Made by a program: the position numbers and the translations under genes. Under the pieces are notes generated by a model that saw only the letters and a program-made list of their open reading frames with translations, made no database searches and was not told the DNA's origin. 64,000 nucleotides of DNA from Achromobacter aloeverae (lineage in GTDB: Bacteria > Pseudomonadota > Gammaproteobacteria > Burkholderiales > Burkholderiaceae_B). Location: the NCBI RefSeq assembly GCF_004121055.1, contig NZ_PYAL01000003.1, forward strand, positions 1-64,000, in the 5' to 3' direction. Below, one piece after another: positions 1 to 9,309 of the stretch. Each line of letters begins with the position of its first letter. The stretch's first letter is position 1.

Positions 1-35
1 AACGAAACAATCAGCGAGGTAGCGATGGTCTTCAT
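1..35 (-). CDS. Start of an exported protein (partial, runs off the left edge)
   Basis: Only the first 11 codons are in the window. They read MKTIATSLIVS, a positively charged and then hydrophobic start typical of a Sec signal peptide. A good Shine-Dalgarno (AGGAG, on the minus strand just right of position 35) precedes the ATG. Small exported DUF4148-type proteins of Burkholderiales often begin like this, but too little is visible to name the family. The 234 bases between this start and the next gene hold its promoter region and no other gene that I can see. Confidence 0.6.
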   Translation of the reverse strand, partial: MKTIATSLIVS

Positions 36-269
36 GGCAGTTCTCCTAGTCCTTGTCAGTGGGAGCAGACCGGTTCGGGTCATTCCGTAGGGGTCTGTTG
101 CTGTTCCCGATGACTGCATTCTGCGCCCGCCAGGACTAGGGATAAACCCGATATGCGCTAAATCACTTTTCCATAAAACAGACTAATCGAGGATATCTAC
201 AAGATAAAACTATGAAATCCATAGCTAAGCTCAATCACGGCCTTGCGAGATGAAGCCATGCCCGTGCGC

Positions 270-1487
270 CTATGCAAGCAAGCGCCGCGTACCGGCCAGT
301 GACGTCTGCAAGGCGGCCCTTCCCCGCGCGCGCAGATCGCTTTCGTAGGCCCGGAGCGCGCCTCGCAGGTCGGCCCGCTCGCGCACGGTGGCAAGCGCTG
401 CCGCAAGGCTGGCGGCATCCGCCAGGGCGGTATTGGCGCCGAGGCCACCCGCGGGGCTCATGGCGTGGATGGCGTCGCCGAGGAAAGTCACCGCGCCGAC
501 GGGCCATTCCGGCACCGTGTCGGGCATGCGCACCGCGCGCTGGCTGATCGATCGTGGGTCCGCCAGGTCCAGCACGCGGCGCAGCGACGAATGCCAGTCG
601 CGCACGGTGTGCCGCAGCCCCGCGAGCCATGCCGCGGCGTCGGCATCGTCCTCCAGCGCGGCGACGCCCAGCGTCTCTGCGCGGCCGAGAAAGGCCCAGT
701 ACAGATAATCGTCGGCCGGGCTCAGCGTGCATCCCGGCGCATGCCGTGCGGCGAGCGCGGGCAGGGGCGCGGAGAAACGCATGGGCTCGATGATCAGCGA
801 CAGGCCGGCCCCGAAGACCACGGTCACGCCCTCCAGCAGGCGCGCGTCAAGCGCGGCGGCGCACGCCGGGTCCAGCGGCGTCCTCCCATAGACGGTATAG
901 GCGCCAAGATGGTTGGCGGCGGCGTGCGGCAGCAAGGTCTGGCGCAGCGGCGATGCGACGCCATCGGCCGCGACGATCAGGTCGTAGGCGTGGCGCTGGC
1001 CGTCGTCCGTGACCAGCGTTCCCGCCGAGGCGGCCTGCGCGCCTGAAACGTCCACCGCCACGACGGCGTGGCCGTAGCGGATCCGGTCCTGCAAGCCGTC
1101 GCCGAGGATTTCGCGCAGCGTCTGGCGATGCACGGCGAGATCGCCCGGCTCCGTATCGGCGTCGTCGCCGGCGCCGCCGGTAGCGCGCCAGTTCACGGGA
1201 CGCCGTTCCTCGCGCGGCGCCAGGTCCGGCCCTATCCAGCGCGGCGCCCCTTGGGCCTGCGTGGCGCTGTGGCGGAACAAGGCGTACCGGTCCGGCGCCA
1301 GGCACGCGGCGAGGGCGCGCTGGCCATCGGCGTCGATGCGCAGCCGATAGCCCTGGGCGCGGGCGTGCATGCCGGCGTCGCGCTCGAAAACATCGACATC
1401 CATGCCGACGCGCGCGAGGCCCTGGGCCAGGCATAATCCGCCCAGGCCGGCGCCCGCGATGCCGATGCGCAAGGGATGGTGCTTCAT
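270..1487 (-). CDS. FAD-dependent monooxygenase (aromatic-ring hydroxylase type)
   Basis: 405 aa class A flavoprotein monooxygenase, predicted to be cytosolic and to use NAD(P)H and O2. It has the Rossmann dinucleotide motif GIAGAGLGGL near residues 9-18, the DG motif (IVAADGVASPLR) in the middle, and the second FAD motif TFLGDAIHAMSP with the conserved GD at about 337-338. The start at 1487 is chosen because AGGAG lies just upstream and the dinucleotide fold begins at once; the frame stays open upstream but without similarity. It is transcribed away from the AraC-type gene at 1588, which is its likely regulator. The substrate cannot be told from the sequence. Confidence 0.87.
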   Translation of the reverse strand: MKHHPLRIGIAGAGLGGLCLAQGLARVGMDVDVFERDAGMHARAQGYRLRIDADGQRALAACLAPDRYALFRHSATQAQGAPRWIGPDLAPREERRPVNWRATGGAGDDADTEPGDLAVHRQTLREILGDGLQDRIRYGHAVVAVDVSGAQAASAGTLVTDDGQRHAYDLIVAADGVASPLRQTLLPHAAANHLGAYTVYGRTPLDPACAAALDARLLEGVTVVFGAGLSLIIEPMRFSAPLPALAARHAPGCTLSPADDYLYWAFLGRAETLGVAALEDDADAAAWLAGLRHTVRDWHSSLRRVLDLADPRSISQRAVRMPDTVPEWPVGAVTFLGDAIHAMSPAGGLGANTALADAASLAAALATVRERADLRGALRAYESDLRARGRAALQTSLAGTRRLLA

Positions 1488-1587
1488 GTAAACGACTCCT
1501 GTCAGGCTATGGGGGCAGGCAGCCGTCGCGGAATGCCCCGGCGCCGACCCGTCCCACATTGTTCGGCCCGATGGCAAAGGCGAGGTA

Positions 1588-2436
1588 ATGACGCGAAGCC
1601 AACAAATACTGGAATCTGTTCAATCGTCATCGGCGCAGGCGGCCGGCCCCGACGATGCCAGCGAGTGGCTGGGCGGCCCTGCCGTGATCGCCCAGGTCGG
1701 TGACGACGGCGAGGGCAGCCAGTACCGACTGGGCAGCCGCGAATACCCGTGGCATCGCCATGCGCGCGGCCAGGTTGCTTGCGTCGAGACCGGCATGGCG
1801 CAGATTCGCACCCAGGCGGGCGCCTGGCTGCTGCCGCCAGGACGCGCCTGCTGGATCCCCGCGGGCACCCTGCACCAGGGGCGTGTCAGGGGCGCCATGA
1901 CAGGCTGGAGCCTGCTGATCGCGCCCCGTGCCGCGCGCCGCCTGCCCAGCCAGCCTTGCGTGATCGGCATCTCCGACCTGCTGGGCAGCCTGGTGCGGCG
2001 CGCGCAGACGTGGGATCCACGCTCGCCCTTGACGGCGGCGCAGGCCCGCATCGCGCGGGTGATCCTGGATGAGCTGTGCGCCGCGCCGCATGAGGCCCTG
2101 CACCTGCCGATGCCCGCCAGCGAGCGGCTGGCAGTCCTGGCGCGCACGCTGATGGACGAGCCGGGCGACCGCCGCACGCTGGAAGCCTGGGCCGCCACCC
2201 TGGCCATGTCAGCCAGCACCCTGCGCCGCCGCGTGCGCGCGGAAACGGGCATGACCTTCGGCCGCTGGCGCCAGCAGATCCAGTTGGTCCATGCGCTGGA
2301 GCGGCTGGTCAATGGCGCCAGCGTCGCGGACGTGGCGCACGGCCTGGGCTACGCCACGCCCAGCAATTTCATCGCGATGTTTCGCCTGGCCTTCGGCGCC
2401 ACGCCGGCGCGCTACGCCACCTCCCATCGACGCTAG
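1588..2436 (+). CDS. AraC-family transcriptional regulator
   Basis: 282 aa. The N-terminal half is a cupin-like sensor domain (YPWHRHARGQ near residue 53, then WIPAGTLHQG near 89-98). The C-terminal 90 residues form the double helix-turn-helix of AraC/XylS proteins: first HTH about 197-216, second about 244-265 with VADVAHGLGYATPSNF and the usual closing FGATPARYA. It lies 100 bases from, and divergent to, the FAD monooxygenase gene, so it probably controls that gene and itself. The inducer is unknown. Confidence 0.9.
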   Translation: MTRSQQILESVQSSSAQAAGPDDASEWLGGPAVIAQVGDDGEGSQYRLGSREYPWHRHARGQVACVETGMAQIRTQAGAWLLPPGRACWIPAGTLHQGRVRGAMTGWSLLIAPRAARRLPSQPCVIGISDLLGSLVRRAQTWDPRSPLTAAQARIARVILDELCAAPHEALHLPMPASERLAVLARTLMDEPGDRRTLEAWAATLAMSASTLRRRVRAETGMTFGRWRQQIQLVHALERLVNGASVADVAHGLGYATPSNFIAMFRLAFGATPARYATSHRR

Positions 2437-2603
2437 GCGCCGGCTCCGGTAAAGTGCGCGGATAATGACGGGCACGGACAGTAGACGCTGACCGTGCAAG
2501 CGTGGCGCGTGCCAGCGCCGCGACCCAATGTCATGGCGCGCATCGTATCGGCACTACAGCGGGCGCCGGCCATGCGGACAAGGGCAAGGAGCGATACAGC
2601 ATC

Positions 2604-3593
2604 ATGGATTCCCTGGACATGGAGGTCCTGCGCCGGGCGCGGGACTGGATCGCCGCGGGTCATCGGGTGCACCTGTTGACGGTGGCGCAAACCTGGGGCT
2701 CGGCACCGAGGCAGGCGGGCGCGCTGGCGGCCCTGCGCGGGGATGGGCAGCTGGTGGGTTCGGTATCCGGCGGCTGCGTCGAGGACGACCTGAGCGAGCG
2801 CGCGCGCCAGCAGACCTTGCCGGACCGGCCTGAGCGCATCACCTACGGCATTACCTCGGATGACGCGGCGCGTTTCGGCCTGCCTTGCGGCGGCTCCCTG
2901 CGCCTGGTGGTCGAACCGCTGCGCGACACCGTCTGGCTGGACCCGGTGCTGGCGGCCATCGGGCGCCATGAGCTGACCATGCGCACGGTCGACATGCAGA
3001 CCGGCGCCTGCACGCTGGCGCCCGCCAGCCCCATCGACGGCCCGGACTTCGACGGCCGCACCCTGCGCGCCGTGTACGGTCCGCGCTGGCGGCTGCTCAT
3101 CATCGGGGCGAACCAGACGGCGCGCGCGCTTTGCGACATCGCCATCAGCCTTGATTTCCATGTGCTGGTCTGCGATCCGCGCGAAGATTTCCAGGCCACC
3201 TGGGACGGCCGCGGCGCGACGCTGTTGACCAGCATGCCCGATGACGCGGTGGCCGAGATCAACACCGACGAACGCACCGCCATCGTCGCGCTGACCCACG
3301 ATCCCAAGCTGGACGACATGGTCTTGCTGGAAGCCCTGAAATCCCCGGCGTTCTACGTCGGCGCGCTGGGCTCCGGGCCCAGCCAGGCCCGGCGGCGCGA
3401 ACGCCTGCGCCTGTTCGACCTCAGCGACGAGGAAATCGACCGCCTGCACGGCCCGGTGGGCCTGCGCATCGCCAGCCGCACGCCGGCCGAGATCGCCGTC
3501 GCCATCGCGGCCGAGCTCGTCTGGGTCCGCAACACCCTGGGCGGCGCGGCGGCTTGCGCGCCCCACCCGCCCAGCGCGGCACGCCAGCCCTAG
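2604..3593 (+). CDS. XdhC/CoxI family protein (molybdoenzyme maturation type)
   Basis: 329 aa from the ATG at 2604, which has AAGGAG 12 bases upstream; the open frame begins earlier but the extra N-terminus is not family-like. Residues 52-63 (GSVSGGCVEDDL) are the XdhC/CoxI signature, and the C-terminal half has a Rossmann-like XdhC domain (LLIIGANQTARALCD, then YVGALGSGPSQARRR). XdhC proteins bind Mo-cofactor and insert the sulfurated form into xanthine dehydrogenase-family enzymes. No xdhA/xdhB or coxL-type gene is visible here, so its partner must be elsewhere or the protein has another role. Confidence 0.88.
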   Translation: MDSLDMEVLRRARDWIAAGHRVHLLTVAQTWGSAPRQAGALAALRGDGQLVGSVSGGCVEDDLSERARQQTLPDRPERITYGITSDDAARFGLPCGGSLRLVVEPLRDTVWLDPVLAAIGRHELTMRTVDMQTGACTLAPASPIDGPDFDGRTLRAVYGPRWRLLIIGANQTARALCDIAISLDFHVLVCDPREDFQATWDGRGATLLTSMPDDAVAEINTDERTAIVALTHDPKLDDMVLLEALKSPAFYVGALGSGPSQARRRERLRLFDLSDEEIDRLHGPVGLRIASRTPAEIAVAIAAELVWVRNTLGGAAACAPHPPSAARQP

Positions 3594-3635
3594 GATCCGG
3601 GCGGCATAAGAAGCGCTCGCGGGTGCGCGACGGCT

Positions 3636-4583
3636 TCAGCGCCGGGGCGGCACCGCGCCCTGGGCGTTCACGTAGAGCGCGTACAGCGACTGGCCCGCCG
3701 CCATGAACAGGCGATTGCGGTCCACGCCGCCGAAGCAGAGATTGGCGCAGCGCTCGGGCAGGTGGATGTGGCCGATGCGCTGGCCGTCCGGCGCGAAGAT
3801 GGCCACGCCGTCGAGTTCTTCCGAGCCCATGCCCCACCCGCACCACAGGTTGCCGTCGGTGTCGCAGCGGATGCCGTCCGACGTGCCGGGACCGCAGTCG
3901 ATGAAGCTGCGGCCCCGACCCAGGCCGCGGCCGTCCGCGCTGACTTCGTGCGCCGTGATCAAACGGTTGGGCTGGGCGCGCGACTGCACCAGGTAGAGCA
4001 ACTTCTCGTCCGGCGAAAAACACAGCCCGTTGGGGCCGTGCGCCGTTTCATCGACCACGGTCAGCGTGCCGCTGTCGGGGTCGAGCCGGTATACGCAGGC
4101 CGGTAGCTCCTGCTGGGCGCGCTTGCCTTCGTACCAGCCGCCCAGTCCGAACGGCGGGTCCGTGAACCAGATGGAGCCGTCGGACTTCACCACGACGTCG
4201 TTGGGCGAATTCAGGGGCTTGCCGTCGTAGCGGTCGGCCAGGACGGTGATGGTGCCGTCGTATTCCGTGCGGGTGACGCGCCGGCCTTCGTGCTCGCAAG
4301 TGATGAGGCGGCCCTGCAGGTCGCGCGTGTTGCCGTTGGCGTTGCGCGAAGGCTGGCGGTAGACGCTGAACTGGCCGGTGGGCTCGTCCCAGCGCATGAT
4401 GCGGTTGTTGGGGATGTCGCTGACCAGCAGGTAGCGGCCGTCGCCGAACCACACCGGTCCTTCGCCCCACCGCAGGCCTGCACCCAGCTTCTCCACGGCG
4501 GCATTGAAATGCACATAGCGCGCGAAACGGGGGTCGATGATTTCGATACGGGGATCGGGGTAGCGCTCACTGGGTTGCCACAC
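3636..4583 (-). CDS. SMP-30/gluconolactonase/LRE-family lactonase
   Basis: 315 aa from a GTG at 4583. That start is preferred because GGAG lies 9 bases upstream and it overlaps the end of livF by 17 bases, the coupling expected in this operon; a longer frame upstream is not family-like. It is a six-bladed beta-propeller lactonase with a metal-binding Glu in EGPVWF (about residue 41), LNSPNDVVV (Asn), and SDGIRCDTDGNLW (Asp). Family members open sugar lactones to aldonic acids. It is the last gene of the enolase/LIV-transporter operon, which suggests that it makes the substrate for the two enolase-superfamily enzymes. Confidence 0.9.
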   Translation of the reverse strand: MWQPSERYPDPRIEIIDPRFARYVHFNAAVEKLGAGLRWGEGPVWFGDGRYLLVSDIPNNRIMRWDEPTGQFSVYRQPSRNANGNTRDLQGRLITCEHEGRRVTRTEYDGTITVLADRYDGKPLNSPNDVVVKSDGSIWFTDPPFGLGGWYEGKRAQQELPACVYRLDPDSGTLTVVDETAHGPNGLCFSPDEKLLYLVQSRAQPNRLITAHEVSADGRGLGRGRSFIDCGPGTSDGIRCDTDGNLWCGWGMGSEELDGVAIFAPDGQRIGHIHLPERCANLCFGGVDRNRLFMAAGQSLYALYVNAQGAVPPRR

Positions 4584-5328
4584 GGCCGTGTTCTCCAAAA
4601 TAGGCCCGCTCCAGGCGCGCCGGCAGATCGGCCTCGCGGGCGCCGGCCTGCATGGCGATGCGGCCTTGCGCCAGGGCATACACGCGATCGGCCAAGGCCA
4701 ATGCTTTCTCCACCAGCTGTTCCACCAGCACGATGGCCGTGCCCCGTGCGCGCAGCTGTCCCGCGACAGCCAGCACCCGGTCGACCAGCACCGGCGACAG
4801 ACCGGCGGACGGTTCGTCGAGGATCAGCAGGCGAGGCCGTTTCACCAGGCCCTGCGCGACCACCAGCATCTGCTGCTGGCCGCCGCTCAGGGCGCCGGCG
4901 CGCTCATGGCGCTTGGCGGCGATCTCGGGAAAGAAGGTCAGGGCTTCCTCGATACGCGCACGGCGTTCTGCCCGTGGGGCATCGTAGCCCGCCAGCATGA
5001 GGTTGTCGATCACGCTTTGCTGGGTGAAGACGCGATGGCCCTCGATCACATGGACCAGCCCGGCGCGCGCCGCGGCGCGCGGCGTGGTGCGGCTGAGGTC
5101 GGCGCCGTCGAAGGTGACGCTGCCGGCCGTCAGCGGCAGCAGACCGGAGATCGCGCGCATCAGGGTGCTCTTGCCCGCGCCGTTGGGACCCAGGATGGCG
5201 ACCACTTCGCCCGCGCCCACTTCCAGGTCTATGCCGTGCAGGATGCCGATCTTGCCGTAGCCCGCGTCCAGTCCGCGCACTGTCAGCAGGGGATCGCGCC
5301 GTGTCGTTTCAGCCGCCGAGGTAAGCAC
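4567..5328 (-). CDS. livF: LIV-type ABC transporter ATP-binding protein (LivF-like)
   Basis: 253 aa. Walker A GPNGAGKST at about 47-55, signature LSGGQ at 147-151, Walker B RLLILDEP at 166-173. The start is GTG at 5328 with AGGAGG six bases upstream; it lies inside the 3' end of the livM-livG fusion (20-base overlap), so translation is probably coupled. It supplies one of the two ATPase halves of a high-affinity HAAT importer; the other half is fused to the permease. The usual substrates are branched-chain amino acids, amides or organic acids; the neighbours here point to a sugar acid or related carboxylate. Confidence 0.93.
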   Translation of the reverse strand: MLTSAAETTRRDPLLTVRGLDAGYGKIGILHGIDLEVGAGEVVAILGPNGAGKSTLMRAISGLLPLTAGSVTFDGADLSRTTPRAAARAGLVHVIEGHRVFTQQSVIDNLMLAGYDAPRAERRARIEEALTFFPEIAAKRHERAGALSGGQQQMLVVAQGLVKRPRLLILDEPSAGLSPVLVDRVLAVAGQLRARGTAIVLVEQLVEKALALADRVYALAQGRIAMQAGAREADLPARLERAYFGEHGRVATQ

Positions 5329-7222
5329 TGACCACCTCCTTGTGTTCGCGCACCTGCGCCGGGGTGCCGTCGGCCAGTACGCGGCCCAGGTTCAGCACGG
5401 TGACGTGGTCGCAGATATCGAAGATCAGGTCGGCATGGTGTTCCACCAGCAGCACGCCGGTGCCGTGGCGGCTGATATGCCGGATCAATTCGCCCAGCTG
5501 GCGGATTTCCTCGGCGGCCAGGCCCGCGGCGGGCTCGTCCAGCAGCAGGAAGGCCGGCCGCAGCACCAGCGCCCGCGCGATTTCCAGGAAGCGCAGCTCG
5601 CTGTGCTGCAGGCGGTCGGCGCGGGCGTCGGCAAGGGCCGACAGGCCCACCGCCTGCAAGGCGTCGTGCGCGGCCTGGCGCAAGGCGGCTTCGTCGCGAT
5701 GATGACGCGGCAGGCGCAACAGGGTCTCGACGAAGGAGGCATGGCCTTGCAGCGTGCCGCCGATCATGACGTTCTCCAGCACCGACGCTTCGCCGATGAT
5801 GCGCGGCGTCTGGTAGGTGCGGGCAATGCCGTGGGGCGCGCGCAGCAGGGGCCGGCCGGCGGGTAGCGGCGCGCCCGCCAGCCGCAGCGCGCCGGACTGC
5901 GGTTCGTAGTAGCCGGAGATCACGTTGAGGGTGGTGGTCTTGCCGCTGCCGTTGGGGCCTATCAGGCCATGGACTTGCCCCGGCGCGATGGCCAGCGTCA
6001 GGCCGTCGATGGCGCGCACGCCGCCGAAGGCGAGCACGATGTCGCGCAGGACGATGCCGTCCTCGTGGCGTTTGCCGCTGCCATCTCCGTCCCCATTCCC
6101 GTCCCTATTCCTGCCGTTGCTTACGCTGCCATTCCCGGCCCGCGCCAGCAGGCGGTCCAGCGGCGCCGCGTCGGGCACGATGTGGCGATTGGCGGGCAAG
6201 GGGCGTCGGTTGCGGAAATCCAGCAGCGCGGCGATGCCGCCGGGCGCCGCCAGCACGATGACCAGCAGCATCAGCGCATAGAGAAAGTTCGACCAGGCGG
6301 CCAGCGGGGCCGCCAGCTCCGGCAGCACGGTCAGGATGATGGTGCCCAGCAGTGGGCCCAGTATCGAGCCGCGGCCGCCGATCAGGATGGAGATGAAGAA
6401 CAGCACCGACAGTTCGAAGGTAAAGGCGTCTGGCGTGATGTAGGTCTGGAGCGAGGCGAACAGGCCGCCCGCGATGGCGGCCAGCACGCCGGCGAAGACG
6501 AAGATCAGCGCCAGCAGCCGCACCTTGGAAATACCGCTGGCTTCCGCCGCCACTTCGGCGTCGCGTATCGCGATCAATCCCCTGCCGTAGCGGCTGCGCG
6601 CGACATTGGCGGTCAGCAGCGTGCACACCAGGGCGAGTCCCAGGCACAGGTAGAACAGGCCCAGCTCGCTATCGAACGGCGCCGGCATGGCCGGCCCGGA
6701 CAGGCCGATGCCGCCGCCCGTGACGTCCTGCCAGGCGAGCGCGATCTGCGTCACGATGGTGGCGAAACCCAGCGTGGCCATCGCGAAGTAGAAAGTGCGC
6801 AGGCGCAGCGCCGGCAAGCCGACGATCAAGCCGAACACGCCGCCCCCGATGCCGGCGCACGCCAGCGCCAGGAACGGCGGCATGGCCGGCAGCACGTTGC
6901 CGGCGGCCAGCACGCTGGTAATGTAGGCGCCCAGCGTGAGCAGGGCCACGTAGCCGATGGCCAGCTGGCCCGCATAGCCGACGACCAGGTTCAGGCCCGA
7001 TACCAGGATCCAGTAGATGGCCGCGCGCGTGGCGATCACCGTCCAGTAGTTGTTGCCCGCCAGCGGCAGCAGCGCGGCCAGGACGAAGATGGCCAGGAAG
7101 GGCCAGGCCTTGCGCCAGTCCTCGCCTGCGCGGCGTCCGGTATCGGACTTGGGCAGGGAGGCGCCGGCGCGTCCCGTCATCGCCAGCGGTTGGCGCGAAG
7201 GCAGTTGACTGTCGACGCCCAT
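5309..7222 (-). CDS. Fused LivM permease - LivG ATPase
   Basis: 637 aa from ATG 7222 (a GTG one codon earlier is possible); GGAGG sits 5 bases upstream. Residues about 35-330 are a LivM-type membrane domain with the family motif YGRGLIAIRDAEVAAEASGI and many hydrophobic helices. Residues about 366-390 are a hydrophilic Gly/Asn/Asp linker. The C-terminal 240 residues are a LivG ATPase with Walker A GPNGSGKTT (Lys about 428), a Walker B FLLLDEPAAGL and the LivG-type ending. LivM and LivG are usually separate; fusions are known but not the norm. The stop of livH and this ATG share one base (TGATG). Confidence 0.93.
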   Translation of the reverse strand: MGVDSQLPSRQPLAMTGRAGASLPKSDTGRRAGEDWRKAWPFLAIFVLAALLPLAGNNYWTVIATRAAIYWILVSGLNLVVGYAGQLAIGYVALLTLGAYITSVLAAGNVLPAMPPFLALACAGIGGGVFGLIVGLPALRLRTFYFAMATLGFATIVTQIALAWQDVTGGGIGLSGPAMPAPFDSELGLFYLCLGLALVCTLLTANVARSRYGRGLIAIRDAEVAAEASGISKVRLLALIFVFAGVLAAIAGGLFASLQTYITPDAFTFELSVLFFISILIGGRGSILGPLLGTIILTVLPELAAPLAAWSNFLYALMLLVIVLAAPGGIAALLDFRNRRPLPANRHIVPDAAPLDRLLARAGNGSVSNGRNRDGNGDGDGSGKRHEDGIVLRDIVLAFGGVRAIDGLTLAIAPGQVHGLIGPNGSGKTTTLNVISGYYEPQSGALRLAGAPLPAGRPLLRAPHGIARTYQTPRIIGEASVLENVMIGGTLQGHASFVETLLRLPRHHRDEAALRQAAHDALQAVGLSALADARADRLQHSELRFLEIARALVLRPAFLLLDEPAAGLAAEEIRQLGELIRHISRHGTGVLLVEHHADLIFDICDHVTVLNLGRVLADGTPAQVREHKEVVSAYLGG

Positions 7223-8079
7223 CACACCCTCCGCGCGGTGGCGCTGCCGAACAGGCCTTGCGGCACGGCCAGCAGCACGACGATGAACAGCACGAACACC
7301 GCGATCGAGGAGAACACCCCGCCCACCGTGAAGTTCGCGGCCTGCTGGAACAGCCCCAGCGCCAGCCCGCCCACCAACGCGCCGCGGTTATTGCCCAGGC
7401 CGCCCAGCGCGACGGGGACGAAGCCGTAGAAATTGAGCAGCGTGCCATTGGCGAAGAAGGCCAGCATCAGCTGGCCGCTGGCGAATCCCGCGATGCCGCC
7501 GATTGCCGCAGCCAGTACATAGCTCCACACGCGCAGGCGCCGTTCCGGCAAACCCAGCGCCCGCGCGGCGAAGTTGTCTTCCGCCACCGCCAGGAAGGCC
7601 ATGCCCACCAGCGTGCGGCGGTAGAGATATTCCAGGCCCAGCACCACCAGTGCGCAGGCCACCACCGGCAGCCAGAATTTCTCGTCCGCCAGGCCGCTGC
7701 CCAGGTTGAACAGGCGGGGGAAGGGTTGTGGTTCGGTGCCCCATTCGATGGCGGTGACCTGCTGGATCATCAGCGCCAGGGCCAGCGTCGACAGGACGTA
7801 CAAGTGCTGGTCCAGGCTCTTGAGCACCGGCCGCACGGCCACCAGTTCGGTCACCAATCCCACCACCGCGCAGCCCAGCAGCGTCGCGATGAATCCCAGC
7901 CAGGGCGGCAAGCCCAGCTTGAGCATGAACAGCGAGCCGAATACGCCGCCCAGCATGCCAAGCTGGCCGGCGGTGAAGCTCATGACGCGCGAGGTGGCGA
8001 ACATGGTGTTGTAGGTGATGCCGATGAGCGCGTATACCGCGCCCATCGCCAATCCCGAAGCGATGATGGAACCGAGCAT
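7222..8079 (-). CDS. livH: LIV-type ABC transporter permease (LivH-like)
   Basis: 285 aa, almost entirely hydrophobic with about eight predicted membrane helices. It begins with the family-typical SGLAMGAVYALIGITYNTMF and contains the cytoplasmic-loop motif AVAEDNFAARALGL that contacts the ATPase. Start ATG 8079 with GGAGG five bases upstream. It forms the membrane channel with the LivM half of the next gene. It follows the binding-protein gene by 13 bases and touches the fused livM-livG gene, so all are one transcript. Confidence 0.93.
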   Translation of the reverse strand: MLGSIIASGLAMGAVYALIGITYNTMFATSRVMSFTAGQLGMLGGVFGSLFMLKLGLPPWLGFIATLLGCAVVGLVTELVAVRPVLKSLDQHLYVLSTLALALMIQQVTAIEWGTEPQPFPRLFNLGSGLADEKFWLPVVACALVVLGLEYLYRRTLVGMAFLAVAEDNFAARALGLPERRLRVWSYVLAAAIGGIAGFASGQLMLAFFANGTLLNFYGFVPVALGGLGNNRGALVGGLALGLFQQAANFTVGGVFSSIAVFVLFIVVLLAVPQGLFGSATARRV

Positions 8080-8092
8080 CGAGGCCTCCGCG

Positions 8093-9283
8093 TCAGACGT
8101 AGCCGGGCGCCAGCAGGAAAGTGCCGTGCTTGGCAGAGTTCGCCGCCGACATCACCACGTCGGCGGTGGGATAGCCGTTGTGCTCCTCGGGCGTGTAGGT
8201 GTAGTCGCCGAAATAGCCCGGGTAGGGATGCAGGGTGTTCCAGTAGGCGATGATGTCCTTGGACGAGCCCGCGCCTTCCTGGACTGCCTTCGCGACCATG
8301 TTCACGGCGTCATAGCCGGCCGTGACCCACCAGAACAAGGTGTCCTCCAGGTTGACCTTGCCCTGCACCTTGTCGACGAATTCCTGCGAACGCGCCGGCA
8401 ACTTCCCATCGGCGCCGTAGCTGCAGCTGCGATAGCCCACGGCGTAGACCTTGTCCCAGTTCTGGGGCTTGGCCAGCAGGCCGCGGATCTCGCCCGACGC
8501 CATCGAGGGGTGGCCGGCGAAATTGACGTCCCAGTTCATTTCGGCGCGCGTATTGAACAGGCGTGCTTCCATGCCCGTCGAAACGCTCCAGATGACGATG
8601 ACTTCGGCGCCCGCATTGCGCGCCCGCGTCATGTCCGGCGTCATGTCGGTCTGGGTGGCGTCGATGTTGTTGCTGTAGACCACGTCCGCGCCGTCGCGCT
8701 TGAAGTTGGCCACGCAGGCCTTCACCGCCGTGACGCCGTAGCCCGTGGTGTCGCCGATGATGGCGATCTTCTTGACCTTCAGCACCTTGAGGCAATACCC
8801 CCGCACGGCGTCGTCCCACTGGCCGTTCGATGGCGCGATGCGGAAGGCGTTGGGGAATTTCTTGGTGTCGATCAGGGTGTCGACCACGCAGGGATGGATA
8901 TTGGGGATGCCGGCACGCGCCATGATGGGCGTCACCGCCAGCGATTCGCCGGAGTTGGTCGGCCCCCAGATCGCGTGCACCTTCTGCGAGTTGATCATTT
9001 CCTGTGTGGCGTTGACGGCCTTGGTGGGGTCGCCCTGGGTATCGCGCGTGATGATCTCCACCTTGCGGCCCTTGACGCCGCCGGCGGCGTTCAAGGTGTC
9101 GGCGGCGAACTTGACGCCACGGTCGAAGCCTATGCCCGGCGCGGAGCTGGGGCCGGTCAGCGCGGCCAGCCAGCCGATGCGCAAGGGTTCGGCGGCGGCG
9201 CGCGCATGGCGCGGCGCGCCGATGATGGCGGCGCCGGCGATGGCGCTGGTTCCCAGGACGAAGTTGCGGCGCGTCAGGCTCAT
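8093..9283 (-). CDS. Periplasmic substrate-binding protein of the LIV-type transporter
   Basis: 396 aa with an N-terminal twin-arginine-type signal (TRRNFVLGTSAIAG, cleavage near ARA-AA about residue 30). It then has the two-lobed Leu/Ile/Val-binding fold: PLRIGWLAALTGPSSAPG, DTQGDPTKAVNATQEMI, IWGPTNSGESLAV. Closest by pattern to the urea/amide/short-chain-acid branch rather than to LivJ/LivK, which fits a non-amino-acid ligand, but this is inference. It lies between the enolase genes and the permease genes in the same operon and delivers the ligand to LivH/LivM. Confidence 0.92.
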   Translation of the reverse strand: MSLTRRNFVLGTSAIAGAAIIGAPRHARAAAEPLRIGWLAALTGPSSAPGIGFDRGVKFAADTLNAAGGVKGRKVEIITRDTQGDPTKAVNATQEMINSQKVHAIWGPTNSGESLAVTPIMARAGIPNIHPCVVDTLIDTKKFPNAFRIAPSNGQWDDAVRGYCLKVLKVKKIAIIGDTTGYGVTAVKACVANFKRDGADVVYSNNIDATQTDMTPDMTRARNAGAEVIVIWSVSTGMEARLFNTRAEMNWDVNFAGHPSMASGEIRGLLAKPQNWDKVYAVGYRSCSYGADGKLPARSQEFVDKVQGKVNLEDTLFWWVTAGYDAVNMVAKAVQEGAGSSKDIIAYWNTLHPYPGYFGDYTYTPEEHNGYPTADVVMSAANSAKHGTFLLAPGYV

Positions 9284-9309
9284 GGTGGTTTCCTTGGTGT
9301 AGGTGTTGT

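Noticed and set aside
100-170. AGGGATAAACCC motif between the first partial gene and the monooxygenase
   Set aside because: The arms are only three bases and I could not tie it to a known regulator.
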